DNA of 64,000 nucleotides from positions 57,172,746-57,236,745 of the forward strand of contig CM068385.1 in the NCBI GenBank assembly GCA_034770075.1. The letters run 5' to 3'. This document shows positions 33,810 to 46,082 of this stretch, piece after piece. The stretch is from Aralia elata (lineage: Eukaryota; Streptophyta; Magnoliopsida; Apiales; Araliaceae). Under the pieces are notes generated by a model, which was given only the letters and a program-made list of their open reading frames with translations, had not been told where the DNA came from and searched no databases. Made by a program: the position numbers and the translations under genes. Numbering within the stretch: position 1 is the first letter of the stretch; each line of letters opens with the position of its first letter.

Positions 33810-34980
33810 CTACCATTTCTCTGAGTGTCTTCTACTCATAGCCTTATCGTATATAACTGGATCATCATCCTCTATGATGTGTACCTCATCATCATCCTCT
33901 ATGATGAATCCATACCTCTTAGGTATCTTCGGTGCTTTTCCAGATTTACGATTCGGTTGTGGTACAATAGGTCTATCTATAGGTCCCTCGGTTTGACTAA
34001 AAGTGCTTTGTGGTTCTTGAACTCTTTCAAGATATATTACCCTCCCACTAGCTCCTTCAATGATAAACACCTTTATCCAAGAAGGCAGCGTGTAGGATTA
34101 TAGTAATAATACCCTAAACTTTCTTTAGGATATCCCACAACTCTGCACTTGTCAGATTTTGTCCCAAACTTATCTTTTGAAACCTTTTCACATAAGTTGG
34201 ACAACCCCTTATCTTAACATACTTAAGATTAAGAATCCTCCTTATCCATAACTTTTATGGAATCTTGGGGCCGAATTTTGAGGTTACCTTATTTTATAGA
34301 TATGCAGCCGTTTCTAGGGCATAACCCCAGAAGGATACTAGAATGTCGGTAAAAATTATTATGGACCGTACCATATTCTACATGGTACAATTTTTCTTTT
34401 TAGATAAACCAATTAATTATTGCGTATCATGAAACATCCATTATGAGAAAAATACCATTTTGAGATGATCTAGAAACTTATTACACAAGTATTCCTTCCT
34501 CGATCTGATCAAAGAATCTTAATACTTTGTCAATTTGTTTCACTTCTGAATTCTTTGAACCTTTCAAATGATTCAGACTTATATTTCATCAAATACACAT
34601 ATTCAACTATTTGAATGATCATCTCCTTTTCTTTAACTAGTTTGTTCAATTTGCAAAATTATTTTTTATGTAAGTCAAGTTTACAAAGTCCATCAAGTGA
34701 TCTTCCAGTTTCAAACAAAACATTATCATTATAAATAGAACAACAATTGTTCTTAAATATAATACCAGAACCTTCCTTATCCAACAACGGAAGTAATAAT
34801 ATTTCTAAAGAGAACTGGAACATAATAACAACTTATTAACTTAATAGACTTGCCCGTAGGCAACGCTAAACTATAAGTTCCTACGGCTAATGTAGCAACC
34901 ATTGCTCCATTCTCCACACGTAAGATTACTTACTCTTTGTTTAGCTTTTTACTTCTGCTTAGTCTCTGCATTGGATTGCA
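33810..34980 (-). pseudogene. Copia integrase remnant and integrase-RT spacer
   Basis: At about 34440-34620 the minus strand reads YVYLMKYKSESFERFKEF and SIKILRSDRG, typical of the Copia integrase core. An open piece at 33810-34070 (SGRVIYLERVQEPQS and following) is the Pro/Asp-rich spacer before RT. The frames are broken throughout. Confidence 0.7.
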
Positions 34981-35913
34981 TATGTGAAAACTATAGCCGG
35001 TATCCAATACCCAAGTAGAACCTTGACTTACAAAAGGATTTATTTCAATGATGAACAAACTTATATTTGTAACCGAAGCTTCACTAAGCTTCTTCTAGTT
35101 AGCCTCTGCAAGATGCTCCTTACAGTTTCCTTTCCAGTGTCCAGGCTTATTGCAGTGGAAGCAAACTCTTTTGCTATATGCATCAGTTTTGTTCTTAGTG
35201 TCCTTAGCTATTGCCTTTCCTTATACCTTCTTTGAATTGTTCTTCTTTTAAGAAGATCCTTTGGCCCTCTTCCGCTTTCTGAAAGAATGATCTACTAGTA
35301 AGACTTGGTCTTTCTTGGTTGGAAAGTGACTCTTTACAATTTTCAACGTGTTTAAGCAACTCATGCAGGCTGACATTATAGCTTGTTCACGTGAAAATTC
35401 ACAACAAATTGTGACAAAGAGTTTAGAACTGATTGCAAGATCAAATCCTGGATCATCTCTCCATCCATTACTAAACCCAGTTATCCCAATTGTTTAATCA
35501 GATTGATTATTTTTGAGGATATTTGTCTATACTGTAGTGCCATCGGTTATTCTAGATTGGAAGAGCTCCTTAGATATCTAATATCTAGCAGTCCTACTTT
35601 CCTCACCATTCAACTCCTTGAAGGTGCAAGAGTACAGTAAGAGCATCCATAGTTTCATGCTGACGCTGAAGCTCGTTACTCATGGATGCGAGCATGACGC
35701 ATTGAACCAACTATGCATCATCTTGCCACTTTCTAAAAGTAGCAATCTCTTCCTCAGAGGCATTGTCTGCAACCATTGCAGGGATATGCGTATTAAGGAT
35801 ATAAGATAGCTTTTCAGCCTTGAGAACTATTCTCAGATTCCTTAACCAGTCCGTGTAATTCGGTCCGGTTAATTAGCATCTAATATGCTACGCAGTGATA
35901 GTGAATTAGACAT
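34975..35913 (-). pseudogene. Copia gag and protease remnant
   Basis: A start-like ATG at 35913 opens MSNSLSLRSILDAN, and the reading later gives LRIVLKAEKLSYILNTHIP and NASEEEIATFRKWQD. At about 35109-35165 a CCHC knuckle CFHCNKPGHWKGNC is preserved. At about 34980-35035 STWVLDTGYSFHICN is the Copia protease active site, in which Tyr stands where Cys is common. Indels break the frames between these islands. Confidence 0.75.
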
Positions 35914-36054
35914 TATAAAATTCTGTTAAATGAATTTGTAATTTAACAACATTTTAGCATACATTCATTTTAATTAATTTCCAAAATAAATTAGGTCTTT
36001 ATTTTAAATTGGTATCTCCCACTATTTTCATCAAACTATATTACCCTCAATATA

Positions 36055-36265
36055 TAGAATTTAGATCTCATTAGCATGATCACCATCATGATTCTAAAAG
36101 CATTGCTCAAAACTATGGGTTTATCACATTTAATATAACAACACTATGTAGATAATATAAAATGCCTTTTAAGAAAATCAATTCTTTTATTAATAACCGA
36201 ATAAGATTACAAAGTATATGCTACATCATATCAAATATGATTGGCTTGTGTGCATACTACTTTCA
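36055..36265 (-). repeat. Truncated 5' LTR of Copia element
   Basis: The first 211 bases of the LTR match 32205-32415. The other 1.6 kb and the primer site are missing, replaced by the gag leader at 36054. Confidence 0.8.
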
Positions 36266-36270
36266 AAAAG
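36266..36270. repeat. Target-site duplication (right) of Copia element
   Basis: AAAAG, identical to 30590-30594. Confidence 0.65.
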
Positions 36271-38348
36271 CTTAACAAAGAAATTGAAGGTGAGAGTAAG
36301 AGAGTTCTGTGAATTGAGAAGGAGAAGGAAGAGGATTACTAAAGCTAGTATAATCCTTTTCATAGATTAAGAAGAATTATCAGGTAATAATCTAACCTAA
36401 AACTTTAGTTTTTATTTTCTTCAAGCTAGTTTTGTGTAAAATATTGGTGAACTAAAATTTGCTAAAAATTATTTATGTGATGATTATGCATGTTAGTATG
36501 GGTATATAAACCGTTATATAGCAATTGTAAATGATTTTTTGTAACTAGAATCCATGAAAACAAGTTTTAAATGGGTTTTGTGTTCTTGAGTTTATACATA
36601 TGAATATGGCTTACTTTGGGTTTAAAGTTAGTGTTCAATCCATGTAATAATCTATAAATTGGTTGTTGTTATTGTTAGTATGTTCAATAACGAAAAGAAT
36701 GTAAGTGGAATGGATTAAAATGGTTTGGAGATGAATTCACAGTGTTCGATTTCATTAAATGGACTAAAACATGAATATTTTGTATAATCAGTGAATTTTT
36801 GGTTTTTAATTGGTTGATTATGTGTATTATAATGATTAGAATTGTTAAAAACATGTTGGGTATTTGTTTTACAACATGTTTGATGTCTGGGTGTGTTTAA
36901 TTTGTGAGTCGGATGGTACAATTTGGGAAATTTGGTCTGGAATTTCACTGGTTCGCGAACTGTAGGAACTGCCAGTCAGGTCCACCGCCCCGACGGTGGA
37001 AATATACTAGAGTTAGCGCCCCGGCGGTGTCCTCGCCCCGGCGTTGTCCTCGCCCCGGCGGTGTCCTCGCCCCGGCGGTATGAATGAACTGGTTTTGTCG
37101 CCCCATCGCTGGTTTGTGAAGGAATCCACCGCCCCGACGGTGGAACAGGAAATGAAATTTTCCTTTTTCTTTGTGATCTTGCTATATGGCCAAGTGAATG
37201 TTTAAAGCTTAGACTATGATATTAAATGATTAATGAGATACTACGATGGATGAGAAGCAAATACTTATAGAATATCAAATGTCAATTGAGATGTTAAAAT
37301 GAAATTGGATAAGAACGAATCCTAAAGTGCTTATAATACTATAACTAATTATTGTTACCGCTTTTTAAACGGAATGTATAGGTTGATTAAGGAACGTGAA
37401 TTTTAATCTGTAATCTACGCGCGAGGCAAGTTTTCTATCCTTAATCTCTTTATTTCGTTGAAAGTAAGTTCCCTAAAACTTAACTTTTACTCGAGCAAGT
37501 TTCTTACTTTACTTTCATTGAGCAAGTTTATTAACCTTAGCTTATTATTGTTCAAGCAAGGTTGTTATATTAATCGATCATGAATCGTTATTCAAACTTC
37601 GAATATAAATCTTATTGTACAATTTTATTGTTGAATCAAATGCTTAAGCGACTAGCAAACCCTTATTGATTCAGGTAGTCCATAGTTGATGAGTGTTTTA
37701 AAGACTTAGAATATCTTGAAGTTATTCCAAACCAAGTTTCTTTTGGTACGGATTCTGACGTTAAACTGAGATGAACAACCCTAACATAGGGGATTAATTA
37801 CGCAACAGCATTAAAATGTTTGTGCACAATACATTGTATAAAGGGCTGATCCCCCAGAGTACGAGATGGATAGTCCATAGTCTATAAGACTGTTAAAGGT
37901 TACAGTAGAGATACTTATTAACCTAGAATATAGTTCAAGGTCTTATGACCCTCAGGTATACTTTTGATCTTGAAACCTATAATCGATTCTTAAGCCGAGT
38001 TTTCTATTGAGCTTTTAGTTCTTTGATTGTTGTTAATTGATTTGAGAAAGAATATTATACCTCAGTTGAAAGTCTACTCCATCGATTATTTAACTGTTAT
38101 TGTTATTATACTTGTGGGCGATTGGTTGCTCACCCTTGCATAAAACATTGCAGCCAAAACTGAAAAGTTAGATGAGCCATCCACTAGTAAAGGCAAGGGC
38201 AAGATGCAGAAGTAGCTTGCGTGCTGTTATTTGTTATGAAGTTTTTGTAATAAGACTTATTTAATATTATGTTTTAATTCCGCAATGATGTAATAAAGGT
38301 TAGATGACCTGGGATTTATTTACTTAAGAGATTAGAGTTGTAACCCCT
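36271..38348 (+). repeat. Gypsy LTR-like sequence, plus orientation
   Basis: Non-coding, AT-rich sequence with a purine-rich GAGAAGGAGAAGGAAGAGG tract near the left end and GGTTGCTCACCCTTGC near 38125. Both also occur in plant Tekay-type LTRs as I know them. It resembles 27445-29946 read on the other strand. It contains a GC-rich palindrome cluster at 36982-37143. Terminal bases are not certain. Confidence 0.35.
36982..37143. repeat. GC-rich palindrome cluster with 17-bp tandem units
   Basis: CCACCG-CCCCGA-CGGTGG occurs at 36982-36999 and again at 37126-37143. Between them, from 37017 to about 37080, are nearly four 17-bp units CGCCCCGGCGGTGTCCT, each containing the inverted repeat CGCC/GGCG. 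The surroundings are AT-rich. Confidence 0.85.
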
Positions 38349-40806
38349 TGTAATACCCGAGAATTTTGAATAATATTAATATTGACTTTTCTATTAAGTT
38401 GAATATTTATTCGAATATGAGTATACATGATATGTCATTTTGGTAGTGATGTGATGAAGTGATTTCTTGTTTTGTTTATTAAAGGGATGATTTATTAATA
38501 AAGAAAATTATTAATACTATATTAGTAAATTAATTATTGTGTAACCGCATGATAAGATGTATATTATTTATTATTAGTAAATTAATTTATTTAAGTGTCA
38601 TATGCCATGATACTTGAGGTGTAACCGCATGATAAGATGTATATTATTTATAATAAAGTTTTTTCATTCATTGAATAAGATGAGATGTGTTGTGATATTT
38701 AAATTATATGAAATAGCCTATGTGACATCTTGATCTGTAACATTAATGTGTGAATATGTACTGAATAAAACCTTATAGTAAAAGTAGATTGCATGCTATA
38801 ATTTATTAAATAGTATAAAGGAGTTTATGTGGCATCATAAGGTATGGTGGATCTATTAAATATGTATTTTAATTATATGAAAGGAAATGAATTTAGTAAG
38901 TAAATATTTATTATCAAACATTTATTTTAACATGTATGTGGATATATAATAATAAAGTTTTATCGAAACTATGAGTTAATAATACTCAATTAAAATACAT
39001 TTGAATATTAATTGGGGTAACCTAATGTAAATGGATTACATGATTATGTGTATATTTATCCATAACTTGTCACAATGTAAAAATGTTATCTCATCAGATT
39101 ACATTATAAACCAGAAAGGGAATAAACCTAAGTAATATTAAAACCATTCTACTGAGATAAGAGGTTTGTCCCATTTTCATTGTCCATTTCCCCTCATTCA
39201 CGCATAAGGCCAATGGCCCATGTTATCTCAAGACTCAGAAGATTCAAAAGGCTAGCCTATTCCTTGTCAAATTTCAGTAGCAATCAAATGATGAATGGGG
39301 AGTGGCCTCCACAGTATATTACAACCATTCTGCCAAACCAAATCTTTGCCCACCATTTCTTTCTTTTTCCTGCTGGACAAAGGACTATGGATAAAGCCTT
39401 TACACGGTTACTAAATTCTCTATAAATTAAGTTCATTTCTTCTCAAATGCAATTGCTGAGTTTCTGATAAGTTTATTAGAGTGTGAGTTCAGTAATTGAG
39501 AGAGGGCAATCTGAGTTTGGGAGGAATCCTGTTTCAAGCTTTGACATAGGTAAAATTCTTCACCTTGCTCTTAAAATTGAGTTTGAAGAATTCTAAAATT
39601 TATTGAGATTACTTGTTAATGGAGTTGTAAGTTGACACATATGTGCTTATATGTATGTTATGTATACAATGTAACTGAACTAGAGCATGTTAAATGAGAG
39701 TTTCCAAGTATGGGACTGGTTCTTGCCAAAGCAGAGGCCATTCTGAACTGTCTAGGGTAGGGCGCAGCTGCGCTCTCCTTGCAGTTCAAAACGACGCAGC
39801 CGCGCCAGACCCCATTCCTTGATCCTTGTTTCCGCTGATATCTGAAGGTTTCTAATATGTTAGTTTAATCTATATAAGTCTGGGAATAGGTATAACATGT
39901 GGTCTTATCTTCTTTTTTATAGCATGAGTATCCTAGATTGCGTTAGTATGCGTTTTCTAAAGAAAACTTAAAGTCTCAAAAAAAACGAACTTTGATGAAG
40001 CTTATATTCTGCAAATTCTGAACATAATAGCATGCATATATCACTGAGTTATGAGCATTAGTAAGCATCAGGTGTGGTTCAAGTTTCCTTTGTGTATATC
40101 CAACTACTTTGATTTTGGGTTAGATGACTTTTAAAGGAAAGTTTGACTTACTTGAGACTAATATCCAAGGATACCATGTAAAGCATGTTCTGACTTTGTG
40201 AACTTGTGGACGTGACCTAAGAACACATAAAATGTGATTCTAAGATGTTTGATATGCACTAGAATGCATGGTTTAAATTTAAAATGATTTCAAAAGCAAA
40301 CTCGAACATTTTTTTTGAAAACTAAGTTGCGTAGTTATGTTCTGGACATTTAAGAAGGCATTTTATGTTCTGGTTGTCTATAAACATGACTCATTTGCAC
40401 ACTCACTTCGTTAGACACAATGTAAGTTAACCAAGCATGAGTTAGGCATGTTTTAAAACAATAAATAATGTTAGCTATGCGTAGATGCTGAAAACCCTTG
40501 TGAGCATGCATATTACAGATTATATGGCCACCTCATGTGGATACATGGTGAACATAGTAGGCTGTGTGACTCCATAACCCTATTTGGCCTTAATTCCTTA
40601 GACATACTAATCTAAGACTATAACGTGTAAAAGTGAAATAGGGAATGGTCATACAAGTATGCAAAACCCTTTAACATGTGTGCATAATAATTGTTAATGT
40701 CTTGGTATGCTAAGTAGTGGACTGAAACCAGGAGAAAAAAATCTCAACTCTGGTCTGACCAGGGGATAGCGCAGCTGCGCCGTCCCTAAGCCTAACCAGA
40801 GCGCAG
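38349..40806 (+). repeat. Possible Gypsy LTR start (TGTAATACCCGAG), truncated by the Athila LTR
   Basis: TGTAATACCCGAGAATTTTG at 38349 has the form of a plant Gypsy LTR start. No protein is encoded. GCGCAGCTGCGC palindromes occur at 39762-39773 and 40769-40780. A duplicated segment (GTAACCGCATGATAAGATGT at 38540 and 38620) has an 80-bp spacing. The right side ends where the Athila LTR begins. Confidence 0.35.
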
Positions 40807-42400
40807 TGTTGCTTGATTTCATAATCAATAAAACACGCGCAAGTATACGCGCTCCACAAGTAATATAAGATAAGTAAAGTGTCGAACCCACGAGGAATTA
40901 TGTTAAATAATTACCAAATATTAATCGCAAGAAAAATTAATCTAATTTAAACAATGACAATATGATTTGTGTTTATTGTTGATTAAAATAAATAAAGACA
41001 ATTTAGAAAACAACGTTTAGTCTAACACGGATAAAATTCAAGATAAAAAGATCTAAGATTACAACTTCCCCCAACTCTTCATTTAAACATCATACTTTCT
41101 CTTGTTTAGTAAATTAGGATATAAGAATTGTTATCCGAGAAATCACAAGTATATATAAGCCTCTCTCGATGGTCGAATATGTATTTCCTATTGTGGTGTA
41201 TAGATATATTTCTATTCTACACACTAGCAAGAATCTCATATCAAGAACAATCAATAAGACACATGTCACGTAAAATCCCATTAACCATTCTATCAATTAC
41301 CAACTTTCACAATAGAAATCATTAAGCAAGGATTCTCAATTGAATACATGTGTTATTTAGGTATATGTCTATCCCAAATACAATCAAGTTATCAACTCTC
41401 GAAAACAATACATAAGACTCACGTCACATAATCTCATACATTATCCATAAAGAGTATCCAACTTTCACATGAATCCATAACTAGGTCTCAACCTATATTC
41501 CAGTTCTCAATTTCATATAGATTACCAAGGTAATTACGGGCCAAGCAATTAATCCTTAAGCAAAGGTTATGAACTCCAATTCATGTAATGTCTAACTACC
41601 ATTCAAAGAGAGAGCATTCAATTTAAACTATAAGTTGGGTTCCATTGCAATCTTAGAATGAAAAGTTTAGCTCATGTTCAATCTCAATAACATCATAATC
41701 AGATTATAATACATGGTTTGGAATTACAAAATAAGAATGAAGAACTAAAACATATGAAGATATACCCCTTTTTGATGAGATTCCCGAATTGGTACGATGT
41801 AGTTCCTCTTCTCCAGCTCTTGCTTTCCTATTTTGTGCTCCTCTCCACCTTAAGTTGATGAATTGCAGATAGAAAATCTCCTTCTTCCTTGTTTTCTTCC
41901 GTTCAAGAACTAGGGTTTTGGTGATGTACAATGGTATGTGAATGTTGTGGAGTGTCCAATACCTAGCACAATAACTCCCTGTATGTCTGATAATTCCCTT
42001 CTCTCTCCTCATATTCCCGTTCCTGAAATTCCTTTGTTGGTGCGCCACTTCTGCAGAACAAGACAAAGCCAGCCGCACCTACAAAACGACGAGCTCGCCT
42101 TGGCGAGAAAAATGGCCTGGGGAGCTCGCCCCGATGGGAGCTCGCCCCGGCGAGAAAATAAGCCTAGGGGGCTCGCCCTAGCGCCAGAAATGGCTTAGGG
42201 AGCTCGCCACGGCGAGGTCTTCCTTCTTGCTGGAATTATCCTTTTGCCCCTGAAAGTGCTAATCTCTGCCACGTTCATCCAAGGCTGCTTCCTACACAAC
42301 AAAAGCATAAAACAAGTAAATAGGCACTAGAAATACCTAAGGATAGCAACGAATTGGGTTCAAAAGATATCTAATTCGTAGGTATAAACCCAACTCATCA
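40807..42400 (-). repeat. 3' LTR of Athila-type element
   Basis: In element orientation it starts TGATGAGTTGGG just after the PPT and ends ATGAAATCAAGCAACA. It contains a GTGGGTTCGACACTTTACTT segment of a kind I know from Athila LTRs. A cluster of CTCGCC/GGCGAG palindromes lies at 42094-42216. Confidence 0.7.
42094..42216. repeat. CTCGCC-GGCGAG palindrome cluster in the Athila LTR
   Basis: CTCGCC starts occur at 42094, 42125, 42141, 42172 and 42203, giving spacings of 31, 16, 31 and 31 bp. Three of the five units keep both complementary arms. The rest are degenerate. Confidence 0.85.
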
Positions 42401-43680
42401 AATACCCCCAAACTTAAGACTTTGCTTGTCCTCAAGCAAAAACAAAGGAAATGAAAAATACACAATTTAACTAATTAAATGAATGCAAATGTATGAGCTA
42501 TAAGCCTAGAGCAGCCAGGATAAGGAAATCAAGCCTCAACAATCAGAAATCAGTAAACATCAACAACTCAACTGTATGATTATCAGAAATGAAACACACA
42601 CCAATTTCGCCAAATGTTTAACCCTTATGTGTGTGTGTGGTCAGAATGTCAAAGTACGCAAAGATCACAATTCGCTCTAAGAATTACAGTGCTCAAAAGA
42701 AGATAAAACAGTCAATAACCATCTACTAGCATCTCTCATGCTCACTAGCTTCTATTTTCACCCTCTATTTAGCTATATTCTATATCAATCATCGAGTGCG
42801 TTTACGCTCCATCTCGATGATAGTTTTATTAACATCTAGATCTGTGCAATGTCTATCTTTATTAGGCTTTTAAATGTCACCCATGTAGCAAACTTTCCAC
42901 CGATGACTCCCAAACCAAATGGTTTTAGGGCACCAAGCGTAGAAACGCTCCAAATGGCTTACTTGTTCGAATGACAAAGGCCACAGAGATAAACTAGTCA
43001 AGATCTGCTCATATCTGTCAATACTACATTTTTAATAATTACCAGCATTCAAGACAGACATCGAAGCAGTAAATAAGCATATCGAAATTTTATTTTTTTT
43101 TATTTTTTTATTTTTATTTTTATTTTTTTTTGAAATGGCTATCCTATCTTTTAATGAGCAACAGTTTCAGAGAGGTGAACTTAAAATCTCACGTACTCAA
43201 CAACATTGATATGTGCATTAGGAATTTAAAGGGTTAAAAATTTAACTGAATTAGGCACAAGTTAACATTTCTAATATAGCAATTTAGACCCAAAGTATTG
43301 AATTCATTAAAATAGTGATCACCATGTCATCATCGGCCTTCCTTAAATGCACTCCTCATAAGCTTCTAAATGCAGTTCTACAAGATACTATATAAAAATA
43401 AACACTTAAGAAAAGCAGACGATGAATATTAACAATGATCATCAAACAAATGACAATAACAGTGATAATCATTAATAGCAAGAAAAGTCATTTTGATGAT
43501 ATATATATAAATATTTTTTTTTTACTATAACATAAATTTGAAACATACTACATGGATGCAGAACTACAACTAAATACAACATGCTATAACTAAAAATTCT
43601 ATAACCAAAAACTCTAACGCCCCCAAACTTGAAATAAACAATGTCCTCATTGTAGAAAAGATAAAGAAATGAAGAACTGA
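42401..43680 (-). other. Athila PPT and downstream non-coding region
   Basis: The PPT AAGTTTGGGGG is at about 42404-42416. The remainder is AT-rich with a T/A simple repeat at 43088-43131. I see no gene. Confidence 0.6.
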
Positions 43681-44910
43681 GGATTTCCCTTGGATCTCAA
43701 TCGGTGGGGTGGTCCTCCACCTCCTCGACGTCAGAGTCGGATGGTGGGAAAGGAGGTAGCTATGTAGGCACGGGAAAAGGAAGTGGAGCTACACTCGGGT
43801 ACTGTGCTGCTAGAACTGCGTTGAAGCTAGTGGTGTAGTTCCACATGTGCTCCTGCCTCTCTGCTATGCGCTGATTCTGCCTCTCTAGCCTCTTAGCCCG
43901 TCTGTCTATAAGTAACTAGAGGCTGCGAATCTGAGAGCTGAACTTTGCCTTAGGCTGCGATGAACTGGCAGGCAACTGAGCATCATCCTCCTCATCCTTG
44001 GAAGTAGCCACAATGATAAAGCCACGATCTCGAGGATGTGATTCGGCTCCATCCTATACCTTGTACCTCTCAATCAGTCTGTGGTTGAGGATCTGTGATG
44101 GCTGTTGTGTTACCTCCTCATCTCGCCACTGTACCCCCGCCTGCCTACATAACCCGCATATAAGGGAGGGATGAGGCAATCCGCCCTGAACATTACCCCT
44201 CAGAAGCCGGCGGATACTACCCTCGATGATGTTTCCTACATCAATCGTGAACTCCATGATAATAGCGTATAGCAACGCTGCCTTGTCCCTCGAAACATCG
44301 CTCACATGCTGGGATGGCATGAGTTTAGCACTCAGGAATGCGTACCAAATCTTTCCATATAAGCTGAGGTCCTTGTTGTGGAAGAGAGAGGCACCCCTGC
44401 TGCCCTTAGTAATCCATGTTGTGCCTGGCTTGCACAAATCTGTCAAAATCTTCTCATAATCTAGCTGAGAGCGAAGGAACTCAGTGTACTAGCACACGTC
44501 AGGTGTCATCAGGTTATAATAGTCATTAATGGCCTATGCACTGAAGGGTACCCTCCTCCCCCGGACTGTAACCTCAAACGGCTGTCTGTCCTGAGCATTA
44601 GCATAGAATTTCTGCGCCACAGGAACAATGCCGGGTCGGGGTGAGCTGTGAAAGTATCCCAACCCCTCTCAAGTATCTGCTCCCAAATCTCCCCATCAAC
44701 ACCCTGTTCTGGTCTGAGGCCCCGCTCGGGAGTTAGAGCTTTACCCATGATGAACTCGTCAAATTTGTCGGCTGCCTCAGCACTAATGAATTTGTTGTGG
44801 TCGTACACTCGGGGTGGTGCGGAGGCGGAACCCTCACTACGGAATCTCTTTGGAAGCATGGTAATAAGTAGACTGAATTTCCTTTTTGAAACAGAACCAA
44901 GCACCTGCTG
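43681..44910 (-). pseudogene. Athila env-like-region protein (putative plant transposon protein family), broken
   Basis: The frame opens MLPKRFRSEGSASAPP (start about 44860). It runs through FISAEAADKFDEFIMGKALT and ERGWDTFTAHPDPAL, then shifts. It resumes near 44446 as KPGTTWITKGSRGASLFHN, LSLYGKIWYAFLSAKLMPSQ and GNIIEGSIRRLL. In between are two TAG codons and a frameshift. This sequence type is common after integrase in Athila elements and in stand-alone 'putative plant transposon protein' entries. It does not look like a viral envelope, and I see no signal peptide or membrane segment. Function is unknown. Confidence 0.6.
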
Positions 44911-45449
44911 TGCACTTAACAGAAACTGCTTAAAACTAGTTCCCCCAAACTCGAATTATACTCAATTCCCAATTTCGTGCAAGAAGCTCTCAATATGCAC
45001 AAAATATATAACACAACCTCCAATTGAGCCAACACAAACTCAATTGGGAATCTAATATCCAACAATTCAGCAAAGCATAGAATGGCAGTTTAAACTAAAC
45101 AACACAGAAAAACCCACTCGGTGCTTAATCTACTCAATTATAACCCAATTGAATTCTCAGATGCAATATTAATCAAAATTAACAATAACCACAACTAATT
45201 GAAGTGAGAAATCAGTTCACAGTAGGAAGTACCTGCTTGCATTCACCAAATTGTAGCTTGAATCCTAACTGAGGTGTATTGAGACTAAGTTCTAACCCCA
45301 ATTTCTCAAATTAATTGACCAATTTTGAGTGGTTTTAATGGTGATGACTGACACGGGTGGAATTGATTGAAAACCCTAATTGGAAGTGGATTTGTGTGGA
45401 AAAGGGTCGCTCAATCCTCTATCAAAATGAAATCGAGAGTGGGTTGGTG

Positions 45450-45680
45450 CTAGGGTTGGATTTCGAATGGTTTGGGAAGGGTTGGGAGTGTTGATTGCTG
45501 GGTTGCAAACGGTGAGGATGAAGAAGAATGGAAAAAAAATTCGAACGGGAGGGAGATTTTTAGTTCAGTAAATCCGCGTCTCTCGCCGGGGCGAGAGATT
45601 TGTTCACGTTTTTCTCGCCGGGGCGAGCTCGCGCCGGGGCGAGAAATCCCAAGCCAAAATCCTCGCCGCGGCGAGCTCAC
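45450..45680. repeat. Palindrome-rich segment between integrase and the env-like gene
   Basis: CTCGCC-GG-GGCGAG units lie at 45582-45595, 45614-45627, 45628-45643 (partial) and 45662-45675. The motif family is the same as in this element's LTR at 42094-42216. A 76-codon minus-strand frame crosses it but is probably incidental. Confidence 0.75.
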
Positions 45681-46082
45681 CTGCTGAAGTAAAATTTGAT
45701 TTTTTTAAAATTTAAGAAAGGGACCATGTCTAATACCTCCTCCCTGTATTCTTGCATCCTATAAAACACACATTAGGAACAAAGGGCCAAAAATGACTCT
45801 CAAAAGCAACTTGACGCTGAAAAACCTCAACTAACACACAACACACTAAATATGAAAAACTTGAAAACTAACTACTATGACACACGCAGTAAATAAGATA
45901 CACAAACTGAACATAAAGGATACGGAAGATGGTGGGTTGCCTCCCACCGAGCGCTTGGTTTAGAGTCCTCGGCCTGACTTTTCGTTGCATCAAGCATGAT
46001 CGGCTAGAGTGACTGAGGTTTTCTGACGATCGAAGCCTCCACCCCAATAATGCTTAAGCCGCTGGCCATTAACTTTGAATGA

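Larger units (their letters stand above)
30595..36265 (-). mobile_element. Decayed Ty1/Copia LTR retrotransposon
   Basis: On the minus strand the order is a truncated 5' LTR (36265-36055), gag, zinc knuckle, protease, integrase, RT and RNase H remnants, the PPT-like AAGTGGGAGAT, and a 3' LTR (32415-30595). Integrase upstream of RT defines Copia. All coding parts carry stops and frameshifts. The AAAAG duplication supports the outer borders. Confidence 0.82.

Noticed and set aside
36982..37143. CRISPR-like or CpG-island interpretation of the GC-rich repeat block
   Set aside because: The units are 17 bp in direct tandem with no unique spacers, in a plant LTR context. Only a local GC-rich palindrome cluster is supported.
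41114..42198. Open frames in the Athila LTR and palindrome block
   Set aside because: They lie in LTR sequence and are produced by the GC-rich repeat units. No recognisable domain.
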